Positions 45,400 to 57,498 of a stretch of DNA of 64,000 bases are shown here, piece by piece. A program made the translations under genes and the position numbers. The first letter of the stretch is position 1. Each line of letters begins with the position of its first letter. The stretch comes from CAZMRW01 sp964568805 (lineage in GTDB: Bacteria; Pseudomonadota; Gammaproteobacteria; Methylococcales; Methylomonadaceae). The stretch is taken from assembly GCA_964568805.1 (NCBI GenBank), contig CAZMRW010000003.1, forward strand, positions 1 through 64,000. The letters run 5' to 3'. The notes beneath the pieces are model-generated. The model was not told the DNA's origin, did no database searches, and was given only the letters and a program-made list of their open reading frames with translations.

Positions 45400-46068
45400 T
45401 TAAGTAAATGAATCGCCTGCCAATTCTCGTAGTTTCATTAAAAAATAATTAAAACTTGGCGATTTGTTGTTATTCAAATCCATATAAGGTGTAATTTTCT
45501 CGGCCCAGGCAGATTTTTCAGCTCCTACGAATCCTTGACTTAAAAGTCGTTGCGAACCGCCTTTATAAACCGCATCTGCAAGCAACTCCCATGTACCGCA
45601 AATTGAATCGTTATTGTACATGTACTCATTCAATATAGCGTCCTTTGCATTGGGATAGGCTTGCTTGACTGCTACAATATCGCCTAGAAACCAGGCTTCA
45701 CCTTCTTCGATAGCGATACAAAAACGAGTTTCCGGTCGTGGATTGCATTTATCTAAAAGCGTCATTAATTCTTCCCTGAAGCTTTTCAGACATCTATCAT
45801 CGAGATCACAAACAACAATGACCACCGCTTGATAGCCTTGCCATGATTTTCCATAGGCGGCTAATAGTTTCGGCAGATTGTTCAATAACATGCGATTATG
45901 CACAGATTTCGCGGAAGCCATATTTTCTGGGATGTGTCCCAGTCCTTTGAATGGAGTAATCTTAAAAGTATGATTAACGCCGATGATTTTGGGTACCAGA
46001 ATTTCCAGTGCGACTTTCCCGGACTGGTCTTCGACAAGAATTTCAAAATGCATAGATTTATCTTGCAT
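45400..46068 (-). CDS. DUF4276 family protein, TOPRIM-like nuclease candidate
   Basis: A 222-aa protein whose start overlaps the end of the AAA ATPase gene by 11 bp, so the two are coupled. The sequence has TOPRIM-like acidic motifs: Glu13 in FEILVEDQSG and Asp88/Asp90 in VVIVVCDLDDRC, with further acidic residues in IAIEEGEAWFLGD. It matches DUF4276 by my reading. A TOPRIM-like partner beside an OLD/ABC-type ATPase is the layout of several anti-phage systems. Nuclease activity and a defence role are inferences from motifs and context. Confidence 0.78.
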   Translation of the reverse strand: MQDKSMHFEILVEDQSGKVALEILVPKIIGVNHTFKITPFKGLGHIPENMASAKSVHNRMLLNNLPKLLAAYGKSWQGYQAVVIVVCDLDDRCLKSFREELMTLLDKCNPRPETRFCIAIEEGEAWFLGDIVAVKQAYPNAKDAILNEYMYNNDSICGTWELLADAVYKGGSQRLLSQGFVGAEKSAWAEKITPYMDLNNNKSPSFNYFLMKLRELAGDSFT

Positions 46069-47332
46069 CCAGATAATCGCTATACCAAAGCCCGCCTAAT
46101 GGCAGCCCTTCTGCTACCATGTTTTTTACTAATTCGTTATCGCTGGCTCGCCGAATAGTCGAAAAACCATCTTCTCCTTTTTCCAGAATCCAGACTTCAT
46201 CAGGGTTAAGCGCGTCGACAAAATAAGGTTGATGAGTGGTGATAAAAACTTGAGAACTACCTTTGAGTCCAGTTGCGTGTTCTCGGAATTCTTTTGCTAA
46301 AGTTTCTAGCAATTTATGGTACAAGCCGTTTTCCGGTTCTTCGATGCATAAAAAGGGTGGGGGTGCTGGATCTTCAAGCAACAACAGATAGGCGAACACT
46401 TTCAGTGTACCGTCTGACATTTGCTGCGAGTAAAAAGGATCGACAAAGCCTTTATCATTGAAACGCAAAAGTAGACGTCCATCGGCTGTTTTATCCGTAT
46501 CAATTTTGTCGACACCTGGAATTTTTTTTGCTATGCGATCCAACACTTTCTTGAAACGATCTTTGTGCTCTCTTTCCATAAATTGCACGACATTACCAAT
46601 GTTGTCTCCTTTAATATTTAAGTGTTTTTGCGGTCCCGCCAGTGGAAGACTTCTTGCTGAATCGGGTTCAAAATAGCTGAGGTACCAACCTTCTATAAAT
46701 TGGCGAAAAAGAGAAATTCTTGGATGTTGTTTCAATGAGCCAAGTGTTGCAATTCCTAACTTTCTTTTATCAGAAAGCTCAACAACTTCGGTTTCTTTGC
46801 TTTCTTCTTTCACAGAAGCTTCAAAAAGGTTATTAAAATCAAGTTGTTTTTTATTTTCGTCAATGCCCTCTGCTTCGCCTTTCCAAACTAAACCTTTGCC
46901 ATTTTCCAAAATTAAAAACGAAAATGGCCATCCTCGTGACTGTTTTATTCGTCGTTGCCTAAGACGCTCTCTTTGTACGAAAGGTCTTCCTGAATCGTCT
47001 ACATTGATAGATAATTCATAAGTGATAGGGCGGTCTTTGCTCTCCTCTTTATAATAAATTTCAAACTCAATAGGTCCGGATTGACCTTGAGATCGGATTT
47101 TTTCAAAACCGCCACGTCCTTTAGAATCACAAGCTTCTTCGACGCCGATTTTGAGCGCATCGGAAAGAAAACCAAAAACGTCAAACAGCGTGCTTTTACC
47201 AACGCCGTTTTCACCGATAACGACAGTCATGGGAGTGAGGGGATTTAATTGTTGCTGATTCCACAGTCTTCCTAGTGTAATATCCTTTAACGCACGAAAA
47301 TTTTTTACTCTAATGCCTTCAATTTTTGCCAT
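46058..47332 (-). CDS. AAA family ATPase (OLD/RecF-like, AAA_21 type)
   Basis: A 424-aa ATPase. Walker A is GENGVGKST (residues 40-48) in the context ITLGRLW...MTVVIGENG, the N-terminal layout of OLD/RecF/SMC-like ATPases. The C-terminal part has MSDGTLKVFAYLLLLEDP as the signature region, then FLCIEEPENGLYHKLLETL as Walker B and VFITTHQPYFVDAL as the H-loop. The central region (~residues 70-290) is variable. It resembles COG4637-type predicted ATPases. With the downstream DUF4276 protein it forms a two-gene unit on the minus strand next to a toxin-antitoxin pair. Confidence 0.88.
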   Translation of the reverse strand: MAKIEGIRVKNFRALKDITLGRLWNQQQLNPLTPMTVVIGENGVGKSTLFDVFGFLSDALKIGVEEACDSKGRGGFEKIRSQGQSGPIEFEIYYKEESKDRPITYELSINVDDSGRPFVQRERLRQRRIKQSRGWPFSFLILENGKGLVWKGEAEGIDENKKQLDFNNLFEASVKEESKETEVVELSDKRKLGIATLGSLKQHPRISLFRQFIEGWYLSYFEPDSARSLPLAGPQKHLNIKGDNIGNVVQFMEREHKDRFKKVLDRIAKKIPGVDKIDTDKTADGRLLLRFNDKGFVDPFYSQQMSDGTLKVFAYLLLLEDPAPPPFLCIEEPENGLYHKLLETLAKEFREHATGLKGSSQVFITTHQPYFVDALNPDEVWILEKGEDGFSTIRRASDNELVKNMVAEGLPLGGLWYSDYLDAR

Positions 47333-47364
47333 TTGTTTTCTCTTATAGTGGCGGTCATTTTTTC

Positions 47365-47386
47365 ATATCAGCTTTCGTTCTGATAT
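47365..47386. promoter_or_regulatory. Inverted repeat upstream of the AAA ATPase gene
   Basis: ATATCAG and CTGATAT flank an 8-base spacer, 33-54 bp upstream of the ATPase start codon. A second dyad, ATGAAG-CAA-CTTCAT, is at 47418-47432. Both could be operators of the ATPase-DUF4276 unit. Confidence 0.4.
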
Positions 47387-47433
47387 ATCCAGACGGGATC
47401 TATAATTTTGCCTGTAGATGAAGCAACTTCATT

Positions 47434-47461
47434 GTATCTGTTTAGGAGTATCTGTTTAGGA
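47434..47461. repeat. 14-bp perfect tandem repeat between ppsA and the AAA gene
   Basis: GTATCTGTTTAGGA occurs twice in direct succession. It lies between the end of ppsA and the two dyads upstream of the ATPase gene. Confidence 0.85.
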
Positions 47462-47481
47462 TGTATATCCCTGTTGCAATA

Positions 47482-49896
47482 TCATAATCCACCCAGCCGC
47501 TTTTCGGTTTCCAGCACCAGCTGCGTCGTCTTGAGCACCGTATCGGGATTCAGGCTCATCGAATCGATGCCGATTTCGACCAGAAACTCTGCCATTTCCG
47601 GATAATCGGACGGGGCCTGGCCGCACAGTCCGCAATGTCTTCCATTACGCTGTGCGCCGGTGACGGCGAGACGGATCATCTCTTTAACGCCGGGGTCGCG
47701 CTCGTCAAAATCTTCAGCGATGATCTGGGAATCCCGGTCCACGCCCAGGGTCAATTGGGTCAGATCGTTCGAGCCGATGGAAAAGCCGTCGAAATGCTTC
47801 GAGAAGGCATCGACCTGTATCACATTGTTCGGAATCTCACACATCACATAGATCTGCAGGCCATTCTCGCCCCGCTTCAAGCCCAGTTCCGCCATATATG
47901 CGAGGACGCGCTCGGCTTCGTCGACCCTTCGGCAAAACGGTATCATCAGGATGACGTTGGTCAGTCCCATGTCGTTGCGCACTCGTTTCATCGCCGCGCA
48001 TTCCAGTGCAAAACCTTCGGCATAGGCCGGATGAGTATAGCGCGAGGCGCCGCGAAAACCGATCATCGGGTTGGCTTCGTCGAATTCGAACCAGCGCCCT
48101 CCCAGCAAAGTCGCGTATTCATTGGTCTTGAAGTCGGACATCCTGACCACGACCGGTTTCGGGTAAAACGCGGCGGCGATCGTTCCGACGCCTTCCGATA
48201 ACTTTTGTATGAAAAAATCGGCTCCTGTCTCGTAGTTCCGGGTCAATTCGTTTAATTGTTCTTGTTCGGAAGGGTCCTGCACTTTTTCGGGATGGATCAA
48301 GGCCATCGGATGGGCCTTGATGTATTCGGTGATGATAAATTCCATCCGCGCCAAACCGACGCCATCATTGGGCAGAAAACTGGTCCTGAAGGCAATCTCC
48401 GGATTGCCGATATTGAGCATGATATGGGTAAGAGGATGTTTGAGGCCCGACAAATCGGTGGATATTATTTCAAATTGCAGGCTGCCCGGATAGACCTTGC
48501 CGACATCGCCTTCTGCGCAAGACACCGTTACCGGACTGTCGTTTTCAATCGCCGTCGTCGCATTTTCACAGCCGATGACCGCAGGAACGCCCAGTTCACG
48601 GGCGACGATGGCGGCATGGCAGGTTCGCCCGCCGCGGTTGGTGACGATCGCCGAGGCGATTTTCATTACCGGCTCCCAGTCCGGGGTGGTGATATCGGCG
48701 ACCAGCACATCGCCGGCATTAAACCCGGAGAGCTGGTCCAATGCAGTGATAATCCGGGCGTTGCCCTGCGCAATCTTGCTGCCTACCGCATGGCCGGTGA
48801 CGAGGGGCGCGGCTTGTTGTTTGAGTTCGTATTGTTCCAGGATCATGCCCTGTTTCTGGGAGGTCACGGTTTCAGGCCGCGCCTGCACGATATACAGTTT
48901 TCCGTCGATCCCGTCTTTCGCCCATTCGATGTCCATGGGTTTGGGATAGCCGGCCTTGGCGCTATAGTGTTTTTCGATTTTGATCGCGTAATCGGCCAGG
49001 GTGAGCGCGTCCTGATCGCTAATGCAGAAGCGGTTGCGTTCCTGAACCGAGGTGACGACATTGCAGGTCGATTCGCGGGTGCGTCCGTCGCTATAGACCA
49101 TTTTGATTTTTTTGGCTCCCAGCAAGCGCCTCAAAACGCTGCGGTAGCCTTGTTCAAAAGTCGGTTTGTGTACGTAAAACTCATCCGGGTCCACCGCGCC
49201 CTGCACGACGTTTTCACCCAAGCCGTAAGCGCCGGTAATAAATACGACGTCGCTGAAACCCGATTCCGTATCCAGTGAAAACATGACGCCGCTGGAGTCC
49301 AGATCGGAGCGCACCATTTTCATGATACCCACCGACAACGCCAGTTTAAAATGATCGAAGCCCTGATCGACCCGGTAATGAATGGCCCGATCGGTAAACA
49401 GGCTGGCAAAGCAGCGTTTGCATGCATCAAGCAAGGCCTGGTCTCCGCGGATATTGAGATAAGTGTCCTGTTGGCCGGCGAAACTGGCGGTCGGCAAATC
49501 TTCCGCGGTAGCAGAGCTGCGTACCGCGACGCTCAAATCATCGCCGTACTCCTGCCGGAGCTCGGCAAAGGCGTCGAGGATTTGTTTTTCAAGATCGGCG
49601 GGCAACGGCGCCGCATAAATAATTTCTCGCGCTTTGCGGGCGCGTCTGGCCAAATCGGCGACATTATCCGGATCGAGATCATCCAGCGCCTGATGTAAAG
49701 AATCCCATGCCTTTGCCTGGTCCAGGACATAGCGGTAAGCGTCTGCGGTCACGGCAAAACCATTCGGAATCAAAATGCCCTGCTGCGTCAATTCGCGGTA
49801 CATTTCCCCGAGCGATGCGTTTTTTCCTCCGACCAGAGGCACGTCGTCTATCGATAAGTCCTTAAACCAGCGGACATACTGTATTTGTTCAGCCAT
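47482..49896 (-). CDS. ppsA: Phosphoenolpyruvate synthase
   Basis: An 804-aa enzyme that makes phosphoenolpyruvate, AMP and phosphate from pyruvate and ATP, for gluconeogenesis. The N-terminal ATP-grasp domain is seen in DDVPLVGGKNASLGEMYREL and VRSSATAEDLPTASFAGQQDTYLN. The swivelling His is in GGRTCHAAIVARELGVPAVIG, and the C-terminal PEP/pyruvate TIM-barrel has MIPFCRRVDEAERVL and SIGSNDLTQLTLGVDRDS with CGLCGQAPSDYPEMAEFL. Length matches E. coli PpsA (792 aa). It stands alone on the minus strand, divergent from gcvT. Confidence 0.95.
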   Translation of the reverse strand: MAEQIQYVRWFKDLSIDDVPLVGGKNASLGEMYRELTQQGILIPNGFAVTADAYRYVLDQAKAWDSLHQALDDLDPDNVADLARRARKAREIIYAAPLPADLEKQILDAFAELRQEYGDDLSVAVRSSATAEDLPTASFAGQQDTYLNIRGDQALLDACKRCFASLFTDRAIHYRVDQGFDHFKLALSVGIMKMVRSDLDSSGVMFSLDTESGFSDVVFITGAYGLGENVVQGAVDPDEFYVHKPTFEQGYRSVLRRLLGAKKIKMVYSDGRTRESTCNVVTSVQERNRFCISDQDALTLADYAIKIEKHYSAKAGYPKPMDIEWAKDGIDGKLYIVQARPETVTSQKQGMILEQYELKQQAAPLVTGHAVGSKIAQGNARIITALDQLSGFNAGDVLVADITTPDWEPVMKIASAIVTNRGGRTCHAAIVARELGVPAVIGCENATTAIENDSPVTVSCAEGDVGKVYPGSLQFEIISTDLSGLKHPLTHIMLNIGNPEIAFRTSFLPNDGVGLARMEFIITEYIKAHPMALIHPEKVQDPSEQEQLNELTRNYETGADFFIQKLSEGVGTIAAAFYPKPVVVRMSDFKTNEYATLLGGRWFEFDEANPMIGFRGASRYTHPAYAEGFALECAAMKRVRNDMGLTNVILMIPFCRRVDEAERVLAYMAELGLKRGENGLQIYVMCEIPNNVIQVDAFSKHFDGFSIGSNDLTQLTLGVDRDSQIIAEDFDERDPGVKEMIRLAVTGAQRNGRHCGLCGQAPSDYPEMAEFLVEIGIDSMSLNPDTVLKTTQLVLETEKRLGGL

Positions 49897-50214
49897 ATAT
49901 TTCTCCTGGTGCTTGCTTGGGTTACCGCATTTGTCGTGTCTTTCTTAGCGATACAAATTTATGATTCAGAAACTACGCCGCCTTAATAGCTTAAAGCTTC
50001 CGGATACAAAAATCTTTAAATAAATGGGCAAGATCGGCTCGTTCAATCGAACGTCTCCGGGTTTTCCTGCTTGGACATCATAAATAAATTATATGATTAT
50101 TTGTTTTGATAATTATCTATAGATATTCATCATTAGCCCAATTTCGATCAGCTTGGTTAAAGTGTATTTCGACGTTATACTCAGCTTCTGCTTGCCATCA
50201 GTGAGAGTACCGCG
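49897..50214. promoter_or_regulatory. ppsA/gcvT divergent intergenic region
   Basis: About 320 AT-rich bases. A candidate gcvT promoter is TTGGTT at 50153, a 16-base spacer, and TTATAC at 50175-50180, ~35 nt before the gcvT ATG. I looked for a glycine riboswitch and saw no matching tandem-aptamer core. An inverted repeat TCGTTCAATCGAACG lies near 50038. Confidence 0.4.
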
Positions 50215-51297
50215 ATGTTAAAAGAGACACCTTTATATCAGCTTCATCTTGATCTGGGCGCCAAAATGGCGGCATTTGCCGGATATCAGATGCCGATTTA
50301 TTACCCTCGGGGCATTGTGCATGAACATCTGCATTGCCGCAGCCATGCCGGTTTTTTCGATATATCGCATATGGGGCAATGCCTGATTATTGGCGAAAAG
50401 GCTGCCGGCGAACTGGAGCGGCTGACGCCCAGCGACATTACCGGACTAAAACAAGGCCAGCAAAAATATACCGTGTTGACCAATGACGGCGGCGGCATCC
50501 TGGACGATATCATGGTGACACGGCTTGAATCCGGTTTAATGATCGTGGTGAATGCCGCCTGTAAAGACAAGGATTTCAGTTATTTATCCGGTCAGTTATC
50601 CGATTGCTGCCGTTTTGTCGAACTCAACGAACAGGCGTTATTTGCATTACAGGGTCCGGCGGCGGAAGCCATCATCAGGAAATTCTCTCCAATTGCCGCC
50701 GATTTGTCTTTTATGACAGCCTGTGAAACAGCGTTGAACGGCATCAAATGCACGATCAACCGCAGCGGTTATACCGGCGAGGACGGTTTTGAAATTTCCG
50801 TTGCCAATGGTGATGCGAATGAACTGGCCCACTTGCTGCTTGCAGAATCCGGGGTTATACCCATTGGTCTGGGCGCACGGGATACCTTGCGTTTGGAAGC
50901 GGGTTTGTGTCTTTACGGGCATGAACTGAACGAAACCATAACGCTTGTGGAGGCAGGCCTGCAATGGGTGATCAAAAAAGATCACAATCAGTTTCCTGGC
51001 GCCGTCAAAATTCTCGAACAGTTAAAAGTCGGCACAGATAAAATCCGAGCGGGGCTGGTTGCCGAGAGTAAAATCCCGGTCCGGGAAGGCAGCGCGATAT
51101 TCAACACTGACGGTAATAAGATAGGCCAGGTCACCAGCGGCAGTTTTTCGCCCAGTCTCGGCAAGCCGATTGCGATGGCTTATCTGGAGCGCGATTATGC
51201 CGGCGTGGGCACTGCTTTATACACAATGGTTCGCGAGCATCGAATACCGGTTACCGTGACTCGTTTGCCCTTCATTCCTCATCGCTATCACAGGTAA
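50215..51297 (+). CDS. gcvT: Aminomethyltransferase (glycine cleavage T-protein)
   Basis: A 360-aa folate-dependent enzyme that takes the aminomethyl group from the H-protein lipoamide, releases ammonia and forms 5,10-methylene-tetrahydrofolate. Signature segments are GAKMAAFAGYQMPIYYP, SHAGFFDISHMGQ, YTVLTNDGGGILDDIMVTR, SGYTGEDGFEI and GARDTLRLEAGLCLYGHEL. The C-terminal domain has IGQVTSGSFSPSLGKPIAMAYL. It lies 5 bp upstream of gcvP. The H-protein gene, usually between or beside them, is not in this window. Confidence 0.95.
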   Translation: MLKETPLYQLHLDLGAKMAAFAGYQMPIYYPRGIVHEHLHCRSHAGFFDISHMGQCLIIGEKAAGELERLTPSDITGLKQGQQKYTVLTNDGGGILDDIMVTRLESGLMIVVNAACKDKDFSYLSGQLSDCCRFVELNEQALFALQGPAAEAIIRKFSPIAADLSFMTACETALNGIKCTINRSGYTGEDGFEISVANGDANELAHLLLAESGVIPIGLGARDTLRLEAGLCLYGHELNETITLVEAGLQWVIKKDHNQFPGAVKILEQLKVGTDKIRAGLVAESKIPVREGSAIFNTDGNKIGQVTSGSFSPSLGKPIAMAYLERDYAGVGTALYTMVREHRIPVTVTRLPFIPHRYHR

Positions 51298-51302
51298 TCA
51301 TT

Positions 51303-54197
<2,895 letters not shown>

Positions 54198-54652
54198 TTT
54201 CCAAATTAGAGGATGTCAGGCAGTAAACTTTTGAATCCAAAAAAGAAGGTTGCCGGAGTGTTTGCGAAATCCGAACAGTTTAATTGCTCTTAACACAGAA
54301 AGAATGATGGAATTGGCAACTGAGCGGATACGGTGTAAAAAGCTTTGTCCACAATATAAATCATGACCTCATATTCAATAAACGATTTCTATGTATATTC
54401 ACATATATGAGACTTTAAGGGTGATATGAATATTAATCGTTTCATAAGTAATCGCATGCCGCGGAGTTTAAAAACATGTTTTTTAACTCCAATGCTGGAA
54501 TCGGGAAAGTGCAGAAACTTATGGGACGATTAATACTATACATGGTGGCTAAGTGATCCGGAGAGACAAGTCCATCGGCTGTAGATAAGATGACAGAAGC
54601 ATCTATAAACCGATAACCCACAGTCGATGCTTAAACTATTACAGAAGCTGAC
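54198..54652. other. Intergenic region with a 28-nt palindrome
   Basis: About 455 AT-rich bases after gcvP. The main structure is a near-perfect dyad at 54463-54490 (arms GGAGTTTAAAAACATG and its complement with one mismatch). No convincing gene or terminator was seen. Confidence 0.5.
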
Positions 54653-57325
54653 ATGACAAAATCCATCAACAAATCCCAATCGGGGGCCGAAAAACTCGGC
54701 CACATCAATGCCGAACAACAGCGCATGCAGGCTCAAAACAGCGGCGATGCGGCGTGGCGATTATGGGGGCCGTATCTGAGCGAACGTCAATGGGGCACGG
54801 TGCGCGAGGACTATAGCAAAAATGGGGAAGCCTGGGGCTATTTCAGTCACGACCAGGCTCGCAGCCGGGCCTACCGCTGGGGCGAGGACGGCATTGCAGG
54901 TCTCTGTGACGATAAGCAGCGGCTGTGTCTTGGCTTGTGCCTATGGAATGGACAGGATCCTATCCTCAAGGAACGTCTATTCGGCTTGACCAATGGTGAA
55001 GGCAATCACGGCGAAGATGTCAAGGAGTTGTATTACTATCTTGATGCAACGCCCAGCCATTCTTACCTGAAAATGCTGTACAAGTATCCACAACAGGCAT
55101 TCCCTTATGCGGCATTGATCGAAGAGAACCGCAAGCGCGGCAGGGACAGTCCGGAATTCGAATTACTGGACACCGGCCTGTTCAACGATAATCGCTACTT
55201 CGACGTGTTCGTCGAATACGCCAAGGCCGACTTTGATGACATCTTGATGCTGATCACCGTGCATAATCGTGGCGCGGACGCGGCCCCATTACACGTACTG
55301 CCGCAACTCTGGTTCCGCAATACCTGGAGTTGGGGTTACGATGCCACTCATCCGATACTTTCAGCCACCGGAAGCAATAGCATTTTAGCCCAGCATACCG
55401 ATCTGGGCAGCTACCATTGCGATTTCGACGGCGATCCCGAACTGCTGTTCTGCGACAATGAAACCAATATACAACGGTTGTATGACCAGCCATCCGAAGG
55501 CTATTGCAAGGATGCCATCCATGACTATCTTATCCATGGCCAACGCCACTCCGTCAATTCAGAGCGGTATGGCACCAAGGCGGCTGGGCATTTCAGTTTT
55601 TCCGTTCCGGCTCACGGCAAAGTTGCAGTGCGCCTGCGCCTGAGCAAAGATCAGAATCAGCAGCCTTTTCATGACTTTGATGACGTGTTCGCAGCCCGTC
55701 GCGGAGACGCGGACGATTTTTATGCCGAACTGCAAACCGCGTTGACCGATGACGATTCCAGACTCATCCAGCGTCAGGCACTGGCCGGCATGATCTGGAG
55801 TAAACAGTTTTATTACTACGACATCCCGCAATGGCTGAAAGGCGACCCGGCGACTGTCCAACCGCCGATAGAGCGTCTCCACGGGCGCAACAGCGACTGG
55901 CAGCATCTGAACAACGCCGACATCATTTCCATGCCCGACACCTGGGAATATCCCTGGTATGCGGCCTGGGATCTGGCGTTCCACTGCGTGACCCTGGCGA
56001 TGGTCGACCCCCGATTTGCCAAGGACCAACTGCTGCTGATGACGCGGGAATGGTACATGCACCCGAACGGCCAGATGCCCGCTTACGAATGGAAGTTGAG
56101 CGACGTCAACCCGCCGGTGCATGCCTGGGCCGCGTGGGAGGTCTATAAATCCGGATGTCAAAACAACGGCGGCGTCGGCGACCTCGATTTCCTGGAACGG
56201 ATCATGCACAAATTGATCATCAATTTCACCTGGTGGGTCAACCGCAAGGACGCCGACGACAACAATGTCTTTCAGGGCGGCTTCCTCGGTCTGGACAACA
56301 TCGGCGTGTTCGACCGCAGCGCGCCCCTGCCGGCCGGCGGCCACATCGATCAGGCCGACGGCACCAGCTGGATGGCGATGTACTGTCTGAACCTGATGCG
56401 AATCGCCCTGGAGCTGGCGTTGCATGACCGCGTTTACGAAGATATCGCCACCAAGTTTTTCGAACATTTCCTCTACATTGCCAAAGCGATGAGCAACATA
56501 GGCGATCAGCATATCGGTCTCTGGAACGAGGAAGACCAATTTTTCTATGACGTGCTGCGCTCCCCCGATGGGACTATGATGCCGCTCAAAGTGCGCTCCA
56601 TGATTGGTCTGATCCCTTTTTATGCGGTAGAGATCATCGAACCTGAACTGCTGGATAAGTTGCCGGACTTCAAACGCCGTTTGAAATGGTTCCTTGATTA
56701 CCGTCCCGATCTGGCGGCGTTGGTCGCCGATTGGAACGAGCCGGGACGCGGCGACCGCCGCTTGCTTTCCCTGCTTCGTGGTCACCGGATGAAAAAACTG
56801 TTGCACCGCATGCTGGACGAAACCGAGTTTCTATCCGATTACGGCGTGCGCTCATTGTCGCGCGCGCATCGCGATCACCCCTATGCGGTCAGCTGCGCCA
56901 ACTCGCCAATGAACGTGAATTATCAGCCGGGAGAAGCCGAATCCGCGATGTTTGGCGGCAACTCCAACTGGCGAGGGCCCATCTGGTTCCCGGTCAATTA
57001 TTTGTTAATTGTTTCGCTCAGGCGTTTTGCCAGCTTCTATGGCGAGGACTTTAAAATAGAATGCCCATCCGGTTCGGGCATGTTTTTGTCTCTCAACGAA
57101 GTAGCCGATGAACTGTCTCAGCGACTGATCCGGATTTTCCGTAAAGACGGAAATGGGCGCAGACCCGCCTATGGTCATGATGAAAGGCTTCAACACGATC
57201 CGCACTTTAAAGACTATCTGTTATTCCACGAATATTTCCACGGCGATGACGGCAATGGCTTAGGGGCCTCACACCAGACCGGCTGGACCGGCTTAGTGGC
57301 AAAACTGCTGCAACCGCATCCTTGA
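54653..57325 (+). CDS. GH63-like glycoside hydrolase (MGH1-like glucosidase)
   Basis: An 890-aa cytoplasmic protein with no signal peptide. The C-terminal (alpha/alpha)6 region matches glycoside hydrolase family 63/MGH1-like enzymes: DTWEYPWYAAWDLAFHCVTLAM with its catalytic-region Asp, GGFLGLDNIGVFDRSAPLP, SWMAMYCLNLMRIAL and GGNSNWRGPIWFPVNYLLI. The N-terminal half is a beta-sandwich-type region (LPQLWFRNTWSWGYD). Bacterial homologues act on alpha-glucosides or related compounds such as glucosylglycerate and mannosylglycerate; the exact sugar here is unknown. It is a single gene. Confidence 0.88.
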   Translation: MTKSINKSQSGAEKLGHINAEQQRMQAQNSGDAAWRLWGPYLSERQWGTVREDYSKNGEAWGYFSHDQARSRAYRWGEDGIAGLCDDKQRLCLGLCLWNGQDPILKERLFGLTNGEGNHGEDVKELYYYLDATPSHSYLKMLYKYPQQAFPYAALIEENRKRGRDSPEFELLDTGLFNDNRYFDVFVEYAKADFDDILMLITVHNRGADAAPLHVLPQLWFRNTWSWGYDATHPILSATGSNSILAQHTDLGSYHCDFDGDPELLFCDNETNIQRLYDQPSEGYCKDAIHDYLIHGQRHSVNSERYGTKAAGHFSFSVPAHGKVAVRLRLSKDQNQQPFHDFDDVFAARRGDADDFYAELQTALTDDDSRLIQRQALAGMIWSKQFYYYDIPQWLKGDPATVQPPIERLHGRNSDWQHLNNADIISMPDTWEYPWYAAWDLAFHCVTLAMVDPRFAKDQLLLMTREWYMHPNGQMPAYEWKLSDVNPPVHAWAAWEVYKSGCQNNGGVGDLDFLERIMHKLIINFTWWVNRKDADDNNVFQGGFLGLDNIGVFDRSAPLPAGGHIDQADGTSWMAMYCLNLMRIALELALHDRVYEDIATKFFEHFLYIAKAMSNIGDQHIGLWNEEDQFFYDVLRSPDGTMMPLKVRSMIGLIPFYAVEIIEPELLDKLPDFKRRLKWFLDYRPDLAALVADWNEPGRGDRRLLSLLRGHRMKKLLHRMLDETEFLSDYGVRSLSRAHRDHPYAVSCANSPMNVNYQPGEAESAMFGGNSNWRGPIWFPVNYLLIVSLRRFASFYGEDFKIECPSGSGMFLSLNEVADELSQRLIRIFRKDGNGRRPAYGHDERLQHDPHFKDYLLFHEYFHGDDGNGLGASHQTGWTGLVAKLLQPHP

Positions 57326-57498
57326 AACGGAGCCTGTTTGTTCGTCAGGATACAAGTTCTGGGACGATAAAAGATTGCCATGCCGTTCAACTTGGCAAAA
57401 GAGGTTCTCGCGTGGTGACAACGCACAGTACGGCTTCGGCACATATCAATGCAGCACACTAGCTTTACCAAGTCGATTAAGTATCATCTTAAATTGCA

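Noticed and set aside
48256..49278. 340-codon plus-strand frame opposite ppsA
   Set aside because: Shadow of ppsA, which carries all its catalytic motifs.
49897..50214. Glycine riboswitch upstream of gcvT
   Set aside because: No tandem-aptamer conserved core could be seen in the region.
55559..56806. 415-codon minus-strand frame opposite the GH63-like gene
   Set aside because: Shadow of a well-supported gene with recognisable family motifs on the plus strand.
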